Below are positions 29,847 through 40,329 of a DNA stretch of 64,000 nt, piece after piece. Position 1 is the first letter of the stretch. Every line of letters starts with the position of its first letter. The DNA lies in NCBI GenBank assembly GCA_944472155.2, contig OX235277.1:39262758-39326757 (forward strand), written 5' to 3'. Below the pieces are notes generated by a model. It worked only from the letters and a program-made list of their open reading frames with translations, ran no database searches and had not been told where the DNA came from. Source of the stretch: Trichobilharzia szidati. Taxonomy: Eukaryota > Platyhelminthes > Trematoda > Strigeidida > Schistosomatidae. Made by a program: the position numbers and the translations under genes.

Positions 29847-30896
29847 ATTATATACAATTACAATTATACATCTCATCCAACAGCTGTATGACAACGCTGC
29901 ATGTCAAGTAATCCACAACGGGAGGCTCACGGAATCCTTCGAAGTGAGGACGGGAGTGAGACAAGGCTGTCTACTGTCACCAATGATCTTCCTGATTGCA
30001 GTTGATTGGATAATGCGGCAGACAACGGCAACCAACGAGGGAACAGGCATAAAATGGACCGACACAAAAGCCTTGGAGGATTTGGATTTCGCCGATGATA
30101 TATGTCTGATTTCCCACAAACTGGAAGATATGCAAGTGAAAAGCAACAAATTGGCAGAAGAAGCAGCAAAGATAGGACTTCAAGTGAACATAGACAAAAC
30201 AGAGGTAATGAAGATTCCTGGCCAACATCAACAGCAACAACCAACAACAATCAGCATAAATGGGAGGAACCTGAAGGAAACAACTTCTTTCACCTACCTG
30301 GGAAGCATCGTCTCAACTACAGGAGGAACTGACGAGGATATCAAAGCCAGAATCGGAAAAGCATGACAAGTTTTCATTTCTCTCAAGTCTATGTGGAGGT
30401 CAACAGCATTCAGCGTCAAAAATAAGATCCGTATTTTCAACTCCAATGTGAAGTCAGTACTACTATACGGATCAGAGACTTGGCGTGTCACAAAGAGCAG
30501 CTCAAACAAGCTACAGACCTTCATTAACAAATGCCTTCGCTCAATACTCAAGATCAAATGGCCGGAGAGGCTCAGCAACAAAGATCTCTGGGAGCGAACC
30601 AACCAGGAACCGATCGTGAAACAAATAGGCAGGAAGAAATGGAGATGGATTGGACACACTCTGAGGAAACCAGCAAGTGACATCACTAGACAAGCCCTCG
30701 AGTGGAACCCGAAAGGGAAGCGACGAGTTGGTCGTCCAAGGGTGACCTGGAGGAGATCATGTGAAGAGGAATTGAAAGCGTGTGGGCAGACTTGGAGCCA
30801 GGCGAAAACTACAGCAGAGAACCGAACGCAATGGAGACGCGTGGCTGAAGCCCTATGTTCCTCTAGGAATTAAAGGAAATAATAATAATAAATAAT
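29847..30896 (+). pseudogene. RTE-clade (SR2-like) retrotransposon, 5' truncated, plus strand
   Basis: It starts inside the reverse transcriptase: QQLYDNAACQVIHNG, TGVRQGCLLSPMIF, then the catalytic FADDICLIS near 30090-30115 and INGRNLKETTSFTYLGSIVS. One stop at 30364-30366 separates it from the C-terminal part at 30391-30873: SNVKSVLLYGSETW, WRWIGHTLRKP, KGKRRVGRPRVTWRR. The 3' end is CTAGGAATTAAAGG then an (AAT)n tail. Direct repeats AGTTGATCA at 29838-29846 and 30897-30905 are its target duplication, inside a SINE. Apart from one stop it is well preserved, hence fairly young. Confidence 0.88.
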
Positions 30897-30921
30897 AGTT
30901 GATCACGGATCGATATCAGTT

Positions 30922-32604
30922 ATTATTATTGTTCCCTTGGGTTCCTAGTGGAACATAGGGCTTCAACTGCACGTCTCCACTTCCTTCTGTCTTGTGCTGT
31001 ACTTTTCACCTACATCCACGTTAGTCCATACTGTTTCAGTTCCTCTTCAACGATCTCCGCCATGTCATCCTTGGACGTCCCACTCACCGCTTCCCTTTCG
31101 GGTTCCACTCGAGCACTGGCGTGACGCGCGATGTCACCAAACGGTCTCCTCAACGAGTGTCCAATCCATCTCCACTTTCTCCTGCATATTTGTTGAGCGA
31201 TTGGTTCTTGTTTTGTTTGTTCCCATAGTTTCTTGTTGGTGATTCTTTCCGGCCGTCATCTGATCTTGAGTATAGAGCGAAGACAGTTGTTGATAAAGGT
31301 CTGCAACAGGCTGTTGGAAATATTCTTTGTGACACACTGGCCAAGTTTCTGATCCGTATAGAAGAACTTACTCACTTGACGTTTGTATTGAAAATCCGAA
31401 TCATTTTGTTGTTGATGCTGAGTTGAGTGGGGAAGATTTCCAGATTGGTTTCAGGTTGATGAATGTGTTTCTCGCCTTCCCGATTCTCGATTTGACATGC
31501 TCGTCCGTTCCTCCTGTAGTTGAGACAATGCTCCCTCCCTAGATAAGTGAATGAAGTAACCTCTTTCAAATCCCTTCCGTTGATGGTGTTTGGCGCTGGA
31601 TGTTGCTGCTGTTGTTGTTGTTGCTGGTTGGTTGGTTATTTTCACAACCTCTGTCTTGTCTGTGTTCACTTGGAGTCCTGTCTTTGCTGTCAGCCTCTTC
31701 GACCAGTTTGTCTGTTTTCTCTTGTTAGTCTTCGATTTTGTGTGACATCAAACATAAGTCATCCATGAACGAAATCCAGGTCTTCTAAAAGTTCTTCACG
31801 TCGGTCCAGGATATCCCTGTCTTCTCGTTTCCCACTGTCTGATGCATAATCCAGTCCACCACAATTAGGAATATCATTGGTGATAATAAGCACCTTGTCT
31901 GACTCCTGTGTTTACTCCAAACGCCTCGCTGAGTTTTCCGTTGTGGATCACTTGACATGTGCCGTTGTCGTACAGCTGTTGAATAAGGTTGATGAATATT
32001 TGGGGTACGCCGTAGTACTCGAGTAGTTTCCAAATTACTTCGCGGTCAACGCTGTCGAAGGCCTTCTCAAAGTCTATAAAGTTGAAGTATAGGTTTGATT
32101 GCCATTCCATACTTTGTTCGATGATGATGATGCGTAGAGTTACAATTTGGTCAGAACATGATTTGCCTTTCCTGAATCCAGCTTGTTCTGGTCGGAGTTC
32201 TGTATCCAGTGCGTCCTTAATTTTCTCCAGGATGATGCGAATCAGGATTTTACTTGGCGTCGACAGGAGCATGATTCCTCGCCAGTTCTTGCAGAGTTCT
32301 AGGTTGCCCTTCTTTGGTAGTTTCACGAGGTAACCTTTCTTCCAGTCAGTAGGCACCTTTCTCTCTTTCCAGATCTTTTGCAATAATGGAGTCAGCATAT
32401 CTGGTGTCGTCTCTGGGTCCGCTTTCAGTGCTTTCGCGAGTATTCCATCTGGTCCAGCTGCTTTTCTATCTTTCAGAGACTTGATTGCATTCAAGACTTC
32501 AGCTTTCGTTGGAGGATTTGTGTCAACTTGCAGTTGTGTACATGCTGTTGTTGGTATTTCTGGATGGGTTGCAGGTGGTGGTTGGTTCAAGAGTCCTTTG
32601 AAGT
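30922..32604 (-). pseudogene. RTE-clade (SR2-like) retrotransposon, 5' truncated, minus strand
   Basis: The N-terminal RT part is a long open frame (31874-32638 on the minus strand; its first codons derive from flanking SINE). It carries LKDRKAAGPDG, LPKKGNLELCKNWRG, QAGFRKGKSCSDQ, the catalytic FIDFEKAFDSVDRE and a final NTGVRQG. The rest, to 30950, continues in shifted frames (EVTSFTYLG near 31560, SNVKSVLLYGSE near 31350, WRWIGH-type at 31170) and ends CCCTATGTTCCACTAGGAAC..GGAACAATAATAATA. Flanking 11-bp direct repeats CGATATCAGTT (30911-30921, 32605-32615) show insertion into SINE sequence. The endonuclease domain is missing. Confidence 0.88.
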
Positions 32605-32940
32605 CGATATCAGTTAGAGAACCATTAAAAGCCAACACTGAAGTACTGGGTAGATGTTTCGTCCTATTCTAGGAACAATCAACAGTACGCACCCACCACC
32701 AGGGTTCGATCGCGGGACCTTCCGGTTACAAGGCCAGCGAACTCGTATACTATTCAGCCACTTGGAAGCGATTTCATGGCCAGTCCATGAATTCTAACTT
32801 CTACCGATTCGTGATTATAGCTCAACTGGAACCAACCAATTTCATCTGCGGGGCATCCATCCTCACACTTGAGTGGATGAACCCCACTGGTCATGACTTC
32901 TCACTAGAACTCCAGGCAATTCCGTCCTGTATATTTCTAA
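32605..32940 (-). mobile_element. alpha-SINE, main piece of the split copy
   Basis: The tail (CGATATCAGTTAGAGAACC), the ribozyme region (GATGTTTCGTCCTATTCTAGG in reverse), the B box (CAGGGTTCGATCGCG), the head and the 5' block follow in reverse. With 29795-29846 and 30906-30921 this makes one SINE interrupted twice by RTE elements. Confidence 0.8.
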
Positions 32941-33054
32941 CAAAATCCACTTAAAGAAGCAAAGCCATTGAAACGACTGGAACTCAAGGAACAGCCTCAT
33001 CTGTAAAACAGGAAAGACTACACATTTACACTCACTAAGTGAAATATATTTTGT

Positions 33055-33255
33055 GTTCGTCGGTGGCACAGCGGTTAGGACTCTCGCTGACTATGCACAT
33101 GTTTCGGGGTCCGATCCCCTGCCGATGCACTCCTGATATCTATGGTCGGCCTGCAAAATTCAGGCTACCGATATCACATGCTGAAAATCCCATACTTGTA
33201 TCAAAAATAATGTATGGTTTCAAGCTATAATAAAAATATAAAAAATAAATATACA
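33055..33255 (+). mobile_element. tRNA-derived SINE (family T)
   Basis: The head has the A box TGGCACAGCGG (33064-33074) and a B box-like GGGGTCCGATCCCC, then the body CTGATATCTATGGTCGGCCTG, GGCTACCGATATCAC, CATGCTGAAAAT and an A-rich AATAAA-type tail. It aligns with 13276-13480. Confidence 0.8.
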
Positions 33256-33364
33256 GACTTAACTTCCTCTCACCCTACTTATGACTTTTGGAATTCTGTT
33301 GGTTGTTCACTGTCCTAATTCATTAATCACACTGGTGCTTCTCAAGGTCATTTCAAATATATAT

Positions 33365-33410
33365 CTATTTTTAATTCCCTTACGTTCCCAGTGGAACATA
33401 GGGCGGCTTC
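33365..33410 (-). mobile_element. RTE-clade 3' tip
   Basis: AATTCCCTTACGTTCCCAGTGGAACATAGGG is the reverse of the RTE 3' terminus; only the last tens of bases are present. Confidence 0.6.
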
Positions 33411-33615
33411 AAGCTAGAGGCTTGAAGTTTCTGTAGCAGTGGTGATTATTTTCACAGGATGAGGTTGCTAGCTTCACGCCAAACCTTTCCTCTTTACCAG
33501 TTTTATTACTGGCTTAGCGAGGTAAAGGAGTGCGTCAGTGACCGAGGATCGAACCCTGGACCATATGAGGCGTGGTTGGTGAGCATTCTACCGCTGTGCC
33601 ACGGACGCATTTTGC
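33410..33615 (-). mobile_element. tRNA-like SINE (family D-related)
   Basis: On the minus strand TGCGTCCGTGGCACAGCGGTAG resembles an A box region and CCAGGGTTCGATCCTCGG is a good B box, in tRNA spacing (33610 down to 33540). The following body (CTTTACCAG, GGATGAGGTTGCTAGC) resembles 34200-34290 and more distantly repeat D. Confidence 0.6.
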
Positions 33616-33619
33616 ATTT

Positions 33620-34185
33620 TACATGTGGACGATATTATTGTTACTGTTAGGATAGATTAGCCAGCGCATTTAGTTCTGGTCATAACACTAACCAACCGGC
33701 TGACACAACTCATTGTTGGAGAATATGAGGAAGAACACAAAGCCTGGAAGCGAGACGAAAAGTGTACTATTATAACAACGGCAGGAAATGTAGATTTACG
33801 CGTGTAAATTCAAGCTACAAGTTCGGAATTTAGTCATTAATGTTCAATTCTTTTATAATGCCCACTAGCTGCTGCGCTACATCCACATGGCCCATATTTA
33901 CAACGTAAGAGAGAAACCTATACACGTCTATGTAACATAATTAAAAAGTGTATATATAAATATATGTCTCATAAGTGTCACAAGGCAAAAAATTGATTAT
34001 ACCGCCATAATATCTAGAATTAAAATTAAAACAAATAAATGTTACGAGATGAACGAAGACGATTTATTTCCCTTGTGAATAAGAAGTCAATTTTCAATAT
34101 TGTTACAATTTAAACGTGATATATTCAGTGAAGTACTAATCAACTGGCTGTTTTATCTCTTTTCTATTCTTTCCAAGCAAGAGGA
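33620..34185. other. no recognised feature
   Basis: AT-rich, no coding or repeat signature seen. Confidence 0.3.
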
Positions 34186-34189
34186 AGGA

Positions 34190-34310
34190 AGGGGCTTCAT
34201 ACTTTAAAGTTTCAGTAGTCATGTTATCGGTGTTTTACTGTGTAGGGTTGTCAGTCTCACGCTCAACCTTCCCTCTCTTTTGAGTTTATAATTGACTAAT
34301 AAACTAGACG
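34190..34310 (+). repeat. family D-related fragment
   Basis: GGGGCTTCATACTTTAAAGTTTC, TAGGGTTGTCAGTCTCACGC and CAACCTTCCCTCTCTT parallel the body of 33410-33540. Confidence 0.45.
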
Positions 34311-34319
34311 ACGTTTTAG

Positions 34320-34780
34320 GAGTAAATCGGGATAGTTAAACACCTGAAACCTGATTTATGTATTCTGAAAGAAACACATATCAGTCTTTTCTTGCCCTGA
34401 TCTCTACTCATAATTTTTATTTGATTACATAAATTTTGGTTTTAATTTGCATGTCTCTTGTTTGCATGATTTGAGTTGAACTAATCACACTGTTATGCCA
34501 CTTCTTTGTTACTCGCAATCTTATTCATCTCTTGTTTCTATGACGTAACTGTTTTGCCACTGTTACCAAGCCTTTATTTTTTTGGTCTAAACTCGAACTT
34601 TCTGGGTATAAACTGTGTATTAGAGTAGTTTTCTGAGCAGTGCTTACTTAGTTTGGGGTCTGTTGTTATTAACTGACAGTATATGACATTTGCAGGTATG
34701 TTTAAAAAAGGGTTTCTGTACACAAACTTAATTAATTTTTCGGGTTGTACTCAGCTGATGAGATACCGAAGAAACAAATG
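34320..34780 (+). pseudogene. PLE-A-like 3' end (divergent subfamily)
   Basis: HLKPDLCILKET.ISLFLP is the worn coding end near 34335-34400. The 3' UTR is shared with 16890-17330 (GATTTGAGTTGAACTAATCAC, CTTTGTTACTCGCAATCTTATTC). It ends in a hairpin (TTCGGGT..ACCGAA) enclosing CAGCTGATGA. Confidence 0.6.
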
Positions 34781-35140
34781 ATGGTGTGGTAAAAGCTCGC
34801 TGTATGCCAAAATTGTAGACACCAACTGACGTCAGTGTTCACATCCTGAATCGGGGTCATGAGAAAAACAATAACAAAGCTTAACCCTGAAGAACTCACC
34901 AACCAATCACAGCAGATTTAACGTGTGCAAATACGATTCGCAGATATATGGCTTAACTTTCTGAAAAACAGTCAGTCACAAACAGTACAGAATAATCTTC
35001 AGCAAGAAGACAGCCAATCAGAAGACGTTGCTTCTCCGCTGACAGTAACGCTAATAATAATGCATATAAAAATCTATAAATATCTCTTGATTTTCTCAAT
35101 AAACGGTCTGCGGCCTGGCTCTTGTCTTCTGTTGTTACAA
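34781..35140 (+). repeat. solo gypsy-type LTR
   Basis: It begins about TGTGGTAAAAGCTCGCTG and ends CTTCTGTTGTTACA, with a TATAAAAATC-like promoter stretch at about 35063 and AATAAACGGTCTG as a polyadenylation-type signal. TG..CA ends and no internal coding domains fit a solo LTR. The 3' block TTTTCTCAATAAACG..CTTCTG.TGTTACA recurs at 40232-40289. It is not the LTR family of 57365-57815. Confidence 0.6.
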
Positions 35141-35389
35141 TATAATTGTTTCATGTGTTTACCCAATAACAGTTTGTTATGTGATCACATGCATTTGAAT
35201 GCACTGGAATGGTCACACTTGATGGGGGATTATCGGAAGTCCAAAGTAGGAGGATTCTTAATAAGACTGGAATTAGTTAGGGTGGCATCCAAAGCAACCA
35301 ACCAACTGACTCAGAGACAAGCCTTGACAAATTGTGGACCTGATAGATTCAATTAGGGAAAATAATAGTATAATTTATGAAATATTTTA

Positions 35390-35765
35390 CAGTGACTGAG
35401 GTCAGTTATATGGATCAAACCAGTAAATCGCGATCAGTTAGATTATCGACACAAAGGGGTTTTAGCTAGATGTAGATACAATTAATACTGATAAATTATG
35501 TAATCTGGAAAATAATCTTGGCCGTTTCCATGTATTCACTTGCCTGTAGTCATACATTGAGTTGGGGTGACATAAATGTGCCAGAGGGATTGAAGGGGGA
35601 GGAGTTGATCAAAGAATCGTTGTTCATTAAGTCAGCACTAAACACATGTAATGTGAAAGATGATGCAACACCTATACCTGATGTATGGTAAATTCCGACC
35701 ATATTAATAGAAAGTAAGGCTGTATAAAGCAGTTTATGAAGCTGCGTGGACTGCATATTGATAGT
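35390..35765 (+). pseudogene. PLE-B GIY-YIG remnant
   Basis: VTEVSYMDQTSKSRSVRLST (35394-35450) is a mutated YIGQTSR block. Further on come EGLKGEELIKESLFIKSALNTCN and PIPDVW, the order seen at 15673-15972. Stops break the frame. Confidence 0.68.
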
Positions 35766-35824
35766 AATATTGTCCAATTATTAATTCTACATCACTACAT
35801 TATAACTCACCCTTACTGCCTATA

Positions 35825-35960
35825 TTTCAGACGATAATGCCGAGATAAGTGAAACAAGCGCCCCCTCCTTCAAATTTCTCCCGTTCACGGTGACTGGTGC
35901 TTGTTGTTCTTATTGTTGTTGGTTAGAAGTGCATTCATTACCTCTTTCTTCTCTACCATT
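35825..35960 (-). mobile_element. RTE-clade fragment
   Basis: On the minus strand it corresponds to the EVMNALLTNNNKNNKHQSPxTVNGRNLKE..FTYLG region. Only about 130 bases remain. Confidence 0.55.
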
Positions 35961-36039
35961 CAGAGTCTTCTGAACACCTTGAGCTGAAGTCGACGAATGT
36001 TTGGTATGCGATAATCTCCCGTCAAATGTAAGATGATGT

Positions 36040-36985
36040 TACATGACTGGACTACACTGACTCCCAGATTAGAAATAGGGAGTGAAGTGGTTGTTGGAAC
36101 GTGGTGACTGCTTCACTTATTTGGGAAGTTGCATCAGCCAACGCCAACGGGTTGATCGCTGACAAAATCTCAGCACGGATACAGAGGGCTAGTTTTGGAT
36201 ATGACAGTTTATGCCGTCTCTAGCGTAGATGTGATTTCCAGCTATAGACCAAAGGGCGGGTGTACTGCTCAGCAGTCCTCTCCGTCCTCCTCTATGGCTG
36301 TGAGCTAGACATGGCCATTGAAAGTGGAAGACATGAAAAACTTGGCTGGCTAGCAGTCTTTGATCATAGGTGTCTGTGTTCTATCTCCCGTGTTAAGTGG
36401 TATAATAGAGCGAGCAGTATTGAGTTGGTTAGGCTTTGGTTGAGTGCTAGGTAAGGAGGGGGGATCAATAGACGAGGTTGTGAAGCAGCTGCATCGATTG
36501 AGATGGTTAGGACATGTGTTACGTATGCCTATTCATCGCCTTCTTCGATGGGCAATGCTAGCTGATATAGGGTCAGGGTGGAAAAGAGCTACCGGTGGTC
36601 GAACCAAAACGTGGCGGCACCAGTCAATGAAATCTACAACAGTTAGTTTAAGTCATGTAGGAAGGTGTAGATTCCCCGGTTGGGGTCCTCGGGATGGTAA
36701 AACCAATGACTGGAGACAACTGGTGATATGGCGCAAAGTCGTTCTCGGTGACGGCTTGCGCTGATACATACACTCCTTGTGACTTATAATACCCAATAAA
36801 ATTATATTGTTCTTCGATATGACTTTTCTTTTTGTCTCATATCTCTGTTTACTGTCTCTATTTTGCATTTCTTTACACTTTCTTCTCTTGCTTTGTGTGC
36901 TACTTGGAGGAAGTGTGGTGATTTGAGCTGCTGCACATCGGTACAAAGTTTTATGTCGAAAACAGACAGACAGACAGACCATTCA
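36040..36985 (+). pseudogene. second RTE-like non-LTR lineage (RTE-B), 3' part
   Basis: FTYLGSCISANANGLIADKI (near 36115-36175) leads to VLSVLLYGCELDMA (36275-36315), LCSISRVKWYNRASS, then in another frame LRWLGHVLRMPIHRLLRWAM (36495-36560), GGRTKTWRHQSMKS and GWGPRDGKTNDWRQL (36672-36720). This C-terminus is common in fluke endonuclease-reverse transcriptases and differs from the SR2-like copies. It ends in AAACAGACAGACAGAC at 36960-36978. Confidence 0.75.
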
Positions 36986-37084
36986 TCTGAAGGACTGTCT
37001 TTGCTGGTTCTTCTTCCAACATTTTGGTTATCGCCAGTGGATCTTAGGATTTATTTGTATGACATCAGATATTTTATTTATGAG

Positions 37085-37423
37085 TGAAGCTCGGACCTTC
37101 TAGTGTCTTTTTGTCAGTTCAGCGTGTAGTTGTCTTCTCATTATCCACTCCTCCTTTATCACGAAAATCATTATTGATAGTAGATAGCCATGACTTACTT
37201 CTGTCTTCATTACAAACTCTGCGATATATGAGGCATATAGCTGTTGAACGAGGTGTATAAAGTTTCGAGGTATTGCACTGTGTAGAGCTCGAACACATTC
37301 CAAAACTAGTTCATGATGGACGCAATCGAATGCCTTTTCAGAGTTGATGAAGTTGAGGCAGAGAGTCGGAGCTAGTGAGACGAATTGCTCTCTTACTTCG
37401 TACACACATATATCCATATTCAT
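37085..37423 (-). pseudogene. RTE-B reverse-transcriptase palm fragment
   Basis: A minus-strand frame of 107 codons (37100-37423) carries the catalytic palm block LCLNFINSEKAFDCVHHELV and HLVQQLYASYIAEF, with a worn EVSHGYLLSIMIFVI where VRQGCLLSPLLF is expected. The first metal-binding Asp of the palm (usually F.DF..AFD) is replaced by Asn/Ser here, so it is inactive even where open. Confidence 0.7.
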
Positions 37424-37424
37424 A

Positions 37425-37730
37425 TGAACTGATCTGCATGTGAAGTAATGGTTTACATATTACTTAAATCTGTGTATGCTACAGCATAGACCTTAGATTC
37501 CACAATATAGCCTATAAGAAGAAGAATAAGACTGGTGAAGAAAAACCTAATGCTTTTTAGGATTAGATATAATGAAGCTTAACAAAGTGACAAACATCGA
37601 GTGGATTTTACCATTTATTGGTAGTAGCTTTCGTTGACCATTATGCAAGTTTTAATGGCATTTTAGAATCCTAGAACTGTAACCCTCTTTCCAAGTTTCT
37701 CTCTTTGTGGCTTTTTTCATTATTATATTT
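37425..37730. other. no recognised feature
   Basis: No coding or repeat signature seen. Confidence 0.3.
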
Positions 37731-38150
37731 CTCTGAAGACTCTACTGGATATCTGTCTTGCCGTGGTTTGGGACTCTTCAGCAGTACACCCCCAACTACC
37801 GCCAGTGTTCGAACGCATACCTTTCATTTACAAGGTGGGCTCGTAGACCATTCAACCATTGGGATCCGATTCGATGGACAGCCCATGATTTCTAACTTCT
37901 TCCAATTCGTGATATATCTATTTAGCGCAACTGCCAACCAGTGTCTCAGGCGAGTAACATTCCTCTTGCCTAACTCGCTGGACCCCAATAACTGGTTACG
38001 GCTTCTCACTAGAATCCCAGATAACTTCCTGTATAGTGCCAGCCAGTTGCTAGTCAGCATCATATTAATTATCAGGTGTTGGCTTTCAGGAATTCGGTTG
38101 GTTACAGGTCATGACCAACTCTGTAGCCACCAATCAAATTGCTGCAAACC
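37730..38150 (-). mobile_element. alpha-type SINE
   Basis: In reverse it has ribozyme core CTGAAGA, GTCC, then a damaged GAAA box; B box (CAGTGTTCGAACGC), head, the AACTTCTTCCAATTCGTG segment and the 5' block AGTTGCTAGTCAGCATCA. Near full length. Confidence 0.8.
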
Positions 38151-38279
38151 AACACTTGATTACGTCTATTTGCAAGCAGTACACATAACACTATCTATGT
38201 AGACTTCATTTCACATAGAAGTAAAACCAGGCTGTTTAATTTATGTCTGTGTGTTGATATAATGTAATAATAATGGCTT

Positions 38280-38690
38280 TGATTGGTTAGAGGATTACAT
38301 CATGAGCCCATATCAGTTATACAACCATTGCAAAACCTACAGGGAGTACAGCCAAACAGCTGTTTGCTCCGTCCTAGTTTGCGACTCTTCAGCAGTACAC
38401 ACACACCCACCGCCAGGGTTCGAACACAGGATATTCTGTTTACAAGTTCAGCGAGCCCACAGACCATTAAGCCACTGGATCCCGCCCGATCTATTGGCCA
38501 ATCCATGAATTCCAACTTCTGCCAATTCATGACATAGCGCAACCGATAGCCAATGTCTTCAGCGGGTATTTGTCCTCACACCCGACCCGCAGCACCCTAC
38601 TGGTCCCGGCTTCCCATTAGAACCCAAAGTTAACTGCCTCAATAGGACCAGTCTCTAGAGAGCATCAGATGAATTTTCAATCATTGGTTT
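38280..38690 (-). mobile_element. alpha-type SINE, near full length
   Basis: The tail (GAGGATTACATCATGAGCC), core CTGAAGA with stem II GTCG..GGAC in reverse, B box (CAGGGTTCGAACACAGG), head AAGCCACTGGATCC and 5' block CTAGAGAGCATCAGATG are all present. Confidence 0.85.
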
Positions 38691-38840
38691 TGTAGGGAAT
38701 CTGATGTGGTTGGTTACGGGATTTCATCACTAGTTGACATCAGTTAGAGAACCATTGGAAAACCAGCTGAGAGTACTAGACGGCTGTTTCGTCCTAGTTT
38801 GGGACTCTTCGGTAGCACTCATCCACCAGGGTTCGAATAC
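38690..38840 (-). mobile_element. alpha-SINE, 5' truncated, tandem with the previous copy
   Basis: Tail, ribozyme region and the start of the head (CACCAGGGTTCGAAT) directly follow the preceding copy. In reverse the ribozyme reads GTGCTA, CCGAAGA, GTCC-CAAACTA-GGAC, GAAAC, AGCCGTC, TAGTAC: all three stems can form and only core position 4 (U to C) departs from CUGANGA. Confidence 0.8.
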
Positions 38841-39080
38841 TTGAAAATAATAGCTTTATTCTGGACAGATTTCTCAGCCGAATCTATTGCATAACATCTT
38901 CTCCTCGTCCAAGATGTTTTAGTAAAGTAGTAACTGACAGTAGATCGCGCTTGACACAATGCTTTCCAATCTGAAAGAAAAAAACCAATCCCTTGTGATA
39001 TTTCTTCTTCTCTGTCTCCTTTGCGAAATGCACGACATTTCGTTAAAATCCAGTTTAAAAAAGTGCATGAGTAGACCCTG
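38838..39080 (+). repeat. dispersed repeat family E
   Basis: AATAGCTTTATTCTGGACAG, CCCTTGTGATATTTCTTCTTC and TTTGCGAAATGC match 26365-26605. Confidence 0.5.
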
Positions 39081-39149
39081 AGACCCAAAGACATAACTAA
39101 ATTATTAAAGACTGTAGGTAGTTCGTTTTATTTCTCAGGTAGTTACAGT

Positions 39150-39437
39150 TTGTACAAAGAATCGCAAGAACAGTCGTCTCATGTATTGGGATACATTGCT
39201 ATCGACACTTGTGCTTTTTCTCAAGTTTTTGCTAAACTTGAGAACCACGAGAGTAGAAAACACCAACGGATGTCACATTTTAATAGATTAAAACAAAGTG
39301 AGCAAAAGGGAGATGATGTGCAGTATAACAAGATGGAAGTGTTTTTGGTAACCCAAGTTCTGAGCAGGCCGACTAACTCAAAATGGATAAAAAAATCCAA
39401 AACCTGTCTAATTTTCATCTATGAAGTAATAAATTGA
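39150..39437 (+). CDS. hypothetical 95-codon frame, unassigned
   Basis: An ATG-to-stop frame of charged composition (GYIAIDTCAFSQVFAKLE, RMSHFNRLKQSEQKG). It lies in the largest stretch without recognised repeats nearby (39080-39800). I see no domain or membrane segment. It may be chance or a single exon of a host gene, but splice borders are not evident. Confidence 0.2.
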   Translation: MYKESQEQSSHVLGYIAIDTCAFSQVFAKLENHESRKHQRMSHFNRLKQSEQKGDDVQYNKMEVFLVTQVLSRPTNSKWIKKSKTCLIFIYEVIN

Positions 39438-39439
39438 AT

Positions 39440-39800
39440 GCAAAACCACCTTCCTCGGCTTTTCTTTATGTCAAAACCTTTTAATCCCATAAGTCTGAAA
39501 TGCACAAAGGTGTACAGTTTGCAGAAAAATAAAAAATAAATAAAAACCACACAAAGCAAACAGTTTCCGATTACGTCAGATATTCTTTTATGTCTACAAA
39601 AGCTTGGTTTTTCTCCTTCTCTTTTGGTTTTAGCAAGTATTAATTACGGTCAAGAAAAAACAACAACAGGAAATGCGTAGGTTTGAGCAGCATAAATTAG
39701 CAAATAATAATAATAGAAATAATGACAACAGCGAATAGAGAACAAAATCGGATATCCTTTTATCCCAATTTCTCTGTTGACTAATATATACCAGTATTTT
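39440..39800. other. no recognised feature
   Basis: AT-rich non-coding sequence with A-rich runs. Confidence 0.3.
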
Positions 39801-39804
39801 CAAG

Positions 39805-40315
39805 TAATGGTATTTTGTAGGGATTTTGTTTGATTGGTTGGAGGATTTCGTCGTGAGCTAACATCAGTTAGAAAACCATTGTAAGACCTGCAGGGTGTAC
39901 TGGACAGCTGTCTGTTTCTTCAGTCTGGTTTGGGACTCTTCAGTAGTGTCCCATCCACCACCAGGGTTCGAACCCAGCTCATATTGAAGTCCTCCTACCA
40001 GTCAAACAAAAAATTCATCTGATGCTTACTTGAGACTGGTCTTATTCAGGTGGGAAGTTGCCTGGGGTTCTAGTAGGAAGTCGTGACCAGACGGGTGCAA
40101 CAGGTCGGCTGGTGTGGAGACAAATACTCGCCACAGATGAAATTGGCTAGCGGTTGCGCTATGTCATGAACTATCAGAAGTTAGAATTCATGGGCTGGCC
40201 ATTGGATCGGCGAGTCCCAGTGGCTTAATGGTTGATTTTCTCAATAAACGATCTGTTACCTGGCCTTTGTCTTCTGTCGTTACACTCTAACTGACATCAA
40301 TCCGTGATCAAAATT
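39805..40315. mobile_element. alpha-SINE pair, recombined with an LTR fragment
   Basis: A reverse-oriented tail-ribozyme-B box copy (39815-39980; core CTGAAGA) is followed by a plus-oriented 5' part (40010-40231, ending in the A box CCAGTGGCTTAATGG). There the SINE body is replaced by 58 bases of LTR end (40232-40289), after which the SINE tail resumes (CTCTAACTGACATCAATCCG). Confidence 0.75.
40232..40289 (+). repeat. gypsy-type LTR 3' end fragment inside a SINE
   Basis: TTGATTTTCTCAATAAACGATC and CTTCTGTCGTTACA match the end of the solo LTR at 35085-35140. Confidence 0.7.
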
Positions 40316-40329
40316 CTGACCAGTTCAAT

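Noticed and set aside
34750..34780. Classical hammerhead ribozyme (CTGATGA followed by GAAAC)
   Set aside because: The bases between the two boxes do not form a stem II, and no cleavage triplet with a closing stem I was found.
34925..35356. Plus-strand 143-codon frame as a gene
   Set aside because: It covers most of the solo LTR and continues by chance into flanking DNA.
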